From NCBI GenBank assembly GCA_954871525.1, contig OX940865.1:16010606-16074605 (forward strand): DNA of 64,000 nt. Direction: 5' to 3'. This stretch comes from Parietaria judaica (lineage: Eukaryota > Streptophyta > Magnoliopsida > Rosales > Urticaceae). Positions within the stretch are counted from its first letter, which is position 1. The number at the start of each line of letters is the position of its first letter. Of this stretch, positions 59,036-64,000 are shown piece after piece. Below the pieces are notes generated by a model. The model made no database searches. It was not told the origin of the DNA and saw nothing but the letters and a program-made list of their open reading frames with translations. The position numbers were made by a program, and so were the translations under genes.

Positions 59036-59967
59036 GGGTTCTTAAGAGTAATAGCCAATCTTGAAAGTGGGTTTAGCAAAATAGCCAAACTTTGGTTAAT
59101 TTTGTAAACTAGCCAATTAACCATTTAAGTGAATTCCCATTTACATAATTATCCTTAATAATTAAAAACGAAAATTAAATTAAATTAAAAAAAAGCTCGA
59201 AATTTGGGGGTTAATAATCTGATAAAATTTAATTAATTAATGCTGAATATCACCATTAATTAGCCATCGAGATTTAAATGGGTAACATTAATTTTCAACC
59301 ACCTCCTCTTTTTTAGGTGATTTTGAAATTAACATTGACCAATTTCATTTGTCACTCGTCGAACAAACACGGTCTCACATTTCTTCGAGCTTCTCACTCG
59401 TTCTTCTTCGAGCTTCCATATTCTTCGTCGCAATCACCGGCCGTTCACGGGGAAGACATCACCGGCGAGGCTTCATCTCCCATTAACCGGTAGGCCATCT
59501 CTAACATTCTATAAAAGGCTTCACCTTTCATCCTCCGGCTTCAAGTACTTGGTTAGTTTTGATTTTTTTATGTTAATTTAGGGTATTTAGGAGTGAAAAT
59601 CGATTGCATGTGTCTTTATTGGCCATTAACGGGGAGTTCATCTCCGGCGAGGCATCTTAGGAGTTATGTTTTGTTTGCTTTTATATACAAGTAATATTTT
59701 GGGTTTTTTATGCTTAATCTGTGTTGGTTTAAATCGTGTTTGGGTTTTTAATACACTACATTCGTTTTTTGTTTTAAATCGGTTTGCATGTGTTTGGGTT
59801 GTTGAATAGAGCTCCTTGTTTGTGTTAATTTCTGTTTTCAGTTGTTGAATTTCTGTTCATATGAACATTTGCTTACAAATATTTGATGATATGATATATT
59901 AATTCATGTTAGTATTGGTTGATCCATATTTTGATGTTAGTTGTCGTTGATTTTCATAGGAAGCAAA

Positions 59968-61351
59968 ATGAAGCGCACACGGTCAAGTGTGAGTAAACAG
60001 AAGTCACAAAACAAGGGGAAATCACCAAACAAAGGGAAGGCAACTGCTGTACCGATTGAACTTTTTGAGGTACGTTAAGTTTCGTTAATATGTGTATGAA
60101 TTCGAGAAAATTTATTTGAATAAGATTTTAAAAAATTTTGTTTTGCAGCCCGGTAGTTATGTTGTGCCGAAAACGTTTTGGAAATCAAAACAAAGGATTC
60201 ATTCCCACTCCAAACTGTCCATTCTGAATAATATTGCTGGCCATTTAAAAACGGAGAACTTGCGTAATCTGTTCGCGGCAGGACCGTTTGGCTATTTTTT
60301 AAAAATAAATGGCACAACTTTTCCGAAGCAAATAGTGCACCAATTGGTTTTGCGTCAAGTTAATGGAGATGACCATCAGTGTTTGTGCTTCCGAGTTGGA
60401 CCCGAGCTTGTGGAGTTTACGCTCAGAGAATTTGAAGACATTTCTGGTAATTTCTGTTAACAACTGTTAATTTCTGTTCATATGTTTATGTTGCTAATCT
60501 GTTGATTTATGTTTATGTCTTGTACAGGTCTCAAATGTGGACCACTTCCAAACACGTTAATGCAACTACCAATTGAGAACAAGCTTCAAAAAAAATTCTT
60601 CGTTAATCCAGATAACCGGAAGATCAGCGATTTGTTGAACCATATATATGCAGATGAAATGCCGGGAAATGACGAAGAAAAGGTTGCGCTGATGAACTTA
60701 GCAATATTGGAGTGTATTGTGCTACCGAAGCAACATTCAAATGGTATCATGGCACATCACATGCAATTATCCAACAATCCTGAAGCATTTGCGTCGTATC
60801 CTTGGGGTAGAAAGAGCTTCGACGCTTTAAGAGACAGCTTCAAGAAGTCGAGAAGTTTCGGTTTAAGAGTGACAGGTTACGATATTAATGGGTTTATATT
60901 CCCATTAATTGCGTGGGCTTTTGAGACAGTTCCGTGCTTTGAAGAAGACGGGTTCACTTCAAGGAATAGTTCATACGACGAACCCCCATTAGTAAAGTGG
61001 GTTTATGACTCGTCACCGGACTGGGAAGAATTGACGGAGAAGATATTTGAATGCGAAACCGTAAGCGCTGTAAACCAAAATTCACTTTTTCATTTTGTTT
61101 ACAACTTTACGTATGTACAGCTTTACGTATTAACGACATTATGTTTTTTTAAGGTACAAGTTGTCGACTACAATGTACGAACAGTTTCACGGGAGCATGT
61201 TGTTGGGGAGACTTCGAGGTCCGCTTCGCGTATTAATCCGGGTTTGACAGTGGACGAGAGTAAGCAGTTGTTTGCTGAAATAGCCATGTTGAAAGAAAGA
61301 GTTACTGTTCTCGAGGAAACAAGGTGCTTGGATTGTACGAAAAAGGCAAAG
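59968..61351 (+). CDS. DUF1985 protein of a MULE (Ulp1 protease part missing)
   Basis: Four exons in phase: 59968-60069, 60149-60446, 60528-61060 and 61154-61351; reading through the last donor ends at 61402. The start is very basic (MKRTRSSVSKQKSQNKGKS), like a nuclear signal. Exons 2-3 hold DUF1985: 'FGYFLKINGTTFPKQIVHQL', 'VLRQV', 'LCFRVGPELVEFTLREFEDI' and 'SGLKCGPLP', then 'GYDINGFIFPLIAWAFETVP'. Exon 4 has a short coiled coil ('LFAEIAMLKERVTVLEE'). In full-length relatives a C48 (Ulp1-type) cysteine protease domain follows, which would cut ubiquitin-like modifiers; no His-Asp-Cys domain is found here before the transposase end. The gene is a 3'-truncated transposon gene, not a host gene. 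Confidence 0.75.
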
Positions 61352-61442
61352 GTAGTGGACACTTACTTGTTAATTACAATATTAATGTTTATGTATATTT
61401 AAATTAATTATGATTAATTTACGTTACTAACAGTGTTTATGA

Positions 61443-63884
61443 TTAATGTTCAAGTTGCCAAACGCAGCACGAACATGTCTTTAATGCAATATTAACGACG
61501 TTGTGCACCGTGCCGTCAATAACCTCAAACAGGTTATCATTAATAGCCTCAACCTGAATAAACATACCATTAACATTAATTAATAAATATTAACAGTACT
61601 AAAAAAATATCAAAAATCACATTAATAACTACCGATTAATGTGAAATAATAAATACACTTACGTTCATTCTACGTGCTTTACTCTCAGCTTCGACGAGTA
61701 CGCTTTGAGCATGGGCAGTGAGTCCATTGACCATCTTGGGGATCAAAGCACGTTGTTTGTTGAACCATCTTTGTAGCAAACAACGCCAACTCAAGACAAG
61801 TGCGCTTACTGGCCACCCACGAGCTTCTTTTATCACGGAATTCAAGGATTCAGATATGTTAGTAGTCATTAATTAATACCTTTTTCCGGGGAAATGCGAA
61901 CGAGCCCAGAAATCCGGACCAGCTTCGAGCAAGTACTTCTTTATGGATGACTTTTTTGATGAAAGTTGATCCAACCAATAATGGAACTCTTTATGCGTGT
62001 ACGCCTTAGTACAATTATAATACATTTGTTGAATTGACGATTTACCATATTTGCATCTTACGTTCGCCCACAAGTGTTGCATGCACACATCGTACTTGGC
62101 TTCCGGGAAGACACGCTTAACAGCCTTTGGTATCGCTGGAGCCCGGTCAGAAATAATAACCAAATCCTCTCTAACCCCGAACACTTTTCTTATGTTTTTC
62201 ATAAACCACGACCAAGATTTATATTTCTCGGAGCCAACTATTCCAAAAGCCAACGGGAAGATATGATTATCCCCATCATGTCCAGCAGCCAATAGCAATG
62301 TACCATGGTACTTGCCTTTCAAATGCGTACCATCTACTGAGATAACCGGCCGACAATTTTTCCATCCATGAATGGAAGCAGCAATCGCCAAAAAGAAGTA
62401 CTTGAAGTTCCATTCAGAATCAAGCTTGGTTTCAGTATAGCTTCCTGGAAAAATGAACATCATTGGTGAAAATTTCGTTAACATAGTGGGTAATAGGACA
62501 TCATGAATACTGTGAAAATCAACCACTGTTAACAGAAATGCAGATTTATTTTTAGAATTAAGTAAAATACAAGTAAACGGCCAAATATGTCATTGATTAA
62601 ATAAGAGAAAATAAACACGAAGTTCAACTACTGTTAACCTTCGTTACGTATCAAATATATTTGGTAAATGAAAACTTATGCTGTATTTTAGAGCCAAATC
62701 AACAACTGTTAACGAATATTACACAATACTAACAGATGAATAAACAATGAGTTTATAAACATTAACGATTATAAACACTATTAAAAACATGAGATTACCT
62801 GGATTTTTCTCGCAAATCATTTTGCCAACAATTGGGAGATGAGAATATGACTCTTCAAAACTGCCACGAATATCCGCCAAAGCTTTAGTCCGTCCTAACC
62901 AAGCTTGGAAGTAGCTTACTTTGACTCTATATCGACTTTGCATAATCTCCGCCACGCCCTTTGGTGTTAATCTATCTCCCAAACAGCCTGCTAGATCTTG
63001 TTTAACCAACTTGCGGATCAGGGAAGATGTCATCTGGCGATTTCTTTCTTGGGTATTACGTCCAGAGCATGTGTGATCATTAATATAAGATTTTACAAAC
63101 CAAATCTTAGAAATTGAACTCACAGACGCGTTCATTTCCCATCGACAATCCTCATTTATACAGTATATCTCAAAACGAGACTGACTAGACCGACGAGTTT
63201 TGTATGAAAAATAATGTTTTATTGCAATGATTTGCATAGCTGTAGTCAACAAATCTTTTCGCATGAATTTGTCGTTCACTCTAACTTCAAAATCTTCAGG
63301 CAAATTTGTGAAATCTAAATTATCGTACATAACTGACCCGTCGTCCTTCTCTCCGTCATCGGGTAATACAAAAGTAGGTGATGATCCATCCGAATACAGA
63401 TACTGTCTCTCGAAAGTTCTAACTGCAACAAATAAACAATATATACCAGTTATTAATCAGTACTAACTCATAAATACAAGGATTGGGTAAAATATAAGTA
63501 ACCACGTTCATAATTCCTTGATGATTCAAGAACAAATAAACACGAATATACGTGAATTAATTAGGAAAAAATTAAATAAACACGTAAATACCTGATTCAA
63601 GGATTGACAAAGTCTGACTACCGGAAGCAATAGTTGTGATTGGTTTCGTGGTTATTCGATTCGCAAAGCTGCTTCTTTGCATAAGCATTTCTTCATCATA
63701 GGAAATAAAATCTGCATATATCAAATACAATAATGAATTTGGTATAAAAAAAAACTGAAAACGTAAACTTTAACAATAAACAATGATAACCAGAGGTTGA
63801 GAAATGAAGATCACGATTTTCATTCCAATTGACAATTTGGTTTGACAGTGCTTGAAAAATGGAGGAATGCTCTGCTGGTTCCAT
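61443..63884 (-). pseudogene. MURA-type (Mutator-like) transposase with nonsense mutation and truncated SWIM domain
   Basis: Five exons join in phase: 63884-63791, 63711-63592, 63422-62799, 62525-61663 and 61553-61443, 604 codons. The MuDR N-terminal domain is in exon 3 ('FMRKDLLTTAMQIIAIKHYF', 'CINEDCRWEMNAS', 'YINDHTCSGRNTQ'). The MULE DDE domain is in exon 4: 'PVISVDGTHLKGKYHGTLL' (first Asp), 'LVIISDRAPAIPKAV' (second Asp), 'CMQHLWANVRCKYG' and 'TTNISESLNSVIKEARGWPV'. An in-frame TAA (61873-61875) follows 'HFPGKRY', right before 'LMTTNISES', although the frame stays open after it. The last exon begins a SWIM zinc finger (CSCCVWQLE) and stops before its Cys-x-His half. The transposase is therefore inactive as read. 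Confidence 0.85.
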
Positions 63885-63900
63885 CGTGTGAAGGAGGTGA

Positions 63901-63966
63901 AGGAGGTGAACGGGAATAACAAACTGCAACACGATGAAGGAGGTGAACGGGAATAACAAACTGCAC
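63901..63966. repeat. Tandem duplication, 37-bp unit, upstream of the MULE transposase
   Basis: The 'aggaggtgaacgggaataac' phrase starts at 63901 and again at 63938, each followed by 'aaactgca'. It lies just upstream of the transposase ATG (63884 on the minus strand), so it may sit in the transposase leader or promoter. Confidence 0.7.
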
Positions 63967-64000
63967 GATTAAATCTGCTCGACGGGGGGAATGAGCGGGG

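Larger units (their letters stand above)
59036..64000. mobile_element. Large Mutator-like element (DUF1985/Ulp1-carrying, Kaonashi-like), cut by the window edge
   Basis: The left terminus starts 'gggttcttaagagtaatagc' and matches the left end of the Pack-MULE at 7366 almost base for base for about 150 bp. Inside are a plus-strand gene with a DUF1985 domain (59968-61351) and a minus-strand MURA-type transposase (63884-61443), facing each other. MULEs that carry a DUF1985/Ulp1 gene next to the transposase are known in plants (Kaonashi type). The right TIR lies outside the window. Both genes end abruptly around 61350-61445, suggesting an internal deletion. Confidence 0.8.

Overview
This window is plant nuclear DNA, almost certainly from a eudicot. 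It is AT-rich, the genes have GT-AG introns, and the protein families are plant ones: PLS-DYW pentatricopeptide protein, RS2Z splicing factor, UPL7 HECT ligase, LEA_4 protein and GT47 exostosin. The gaps between genes are full of small plant transposons. Nothing bacterial or organellar was seen. Gene models below were spliced by hand from the sequence by checking GT/AG sites and codon phase.

Layout. 1-14.3 kb is a transposon and repeat field with no convincing intact host gene. It holds Mutator-like (MULE) remnants, two tRNA-derived SINEs with long target-site duplications, two Helitron-like 3' ends in opposite orientation, a Tourist-type MITE, an LTR-like segment, and a complete 1.5-kb Pack-MULE carrying a fused pair of captured gene fragments. 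14.6-17.2 kb holds a cluster of broken or odd genes: a truncated VPS37-like copy, a staphylococcal-nuclease-like gene, and an exon of a charged RS-like protein with a stop codon. 20-41.9 kb is the genic core: a GDSL lipase (+), a 14-exon UPL7 ubiquitin ligase (-), a single-exon PPR-DYW protein of the EMB175 type (+) sharing a short divergent promoter with UPL7, and an RS2Z-type SR splicing factor (+) with an unusual GC-rich open exon-like block in its last intron. 47.2-51.0 kb is a GT47 exostosin-family glycosyltransferase (+). 53.7-56.5 kb is a long LEA protein gene (+) with a seed/ABA-type promoter. 57.3-58.3 kb is a second non-autonomous MULE. From 59.0 kb to the right edge lies a large MULE of the Ulp1/DUF1985-carrying (Kaonashi-like) type; its two genes converge on what looks like an internal deletion.

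How the genes relate. The host genes form no pathway. From memory of the Arabidopsis map, UPL7, GDSL, LEA and RS2Z relatives lie together on chromosome 3, while GDSL, PPR-EMB175 and exostosin relatives lie together on chromosome 5. This window may therefore show an ancestral order that Arabidopsis split between duplicated blocks. The transposon parts do connect: the 7.4-8.9 kb Pack-MULE and the 59-64 kb MULE share nearly the same terminal sequence, so the large element belongs to the family that could have mobilised the small one.
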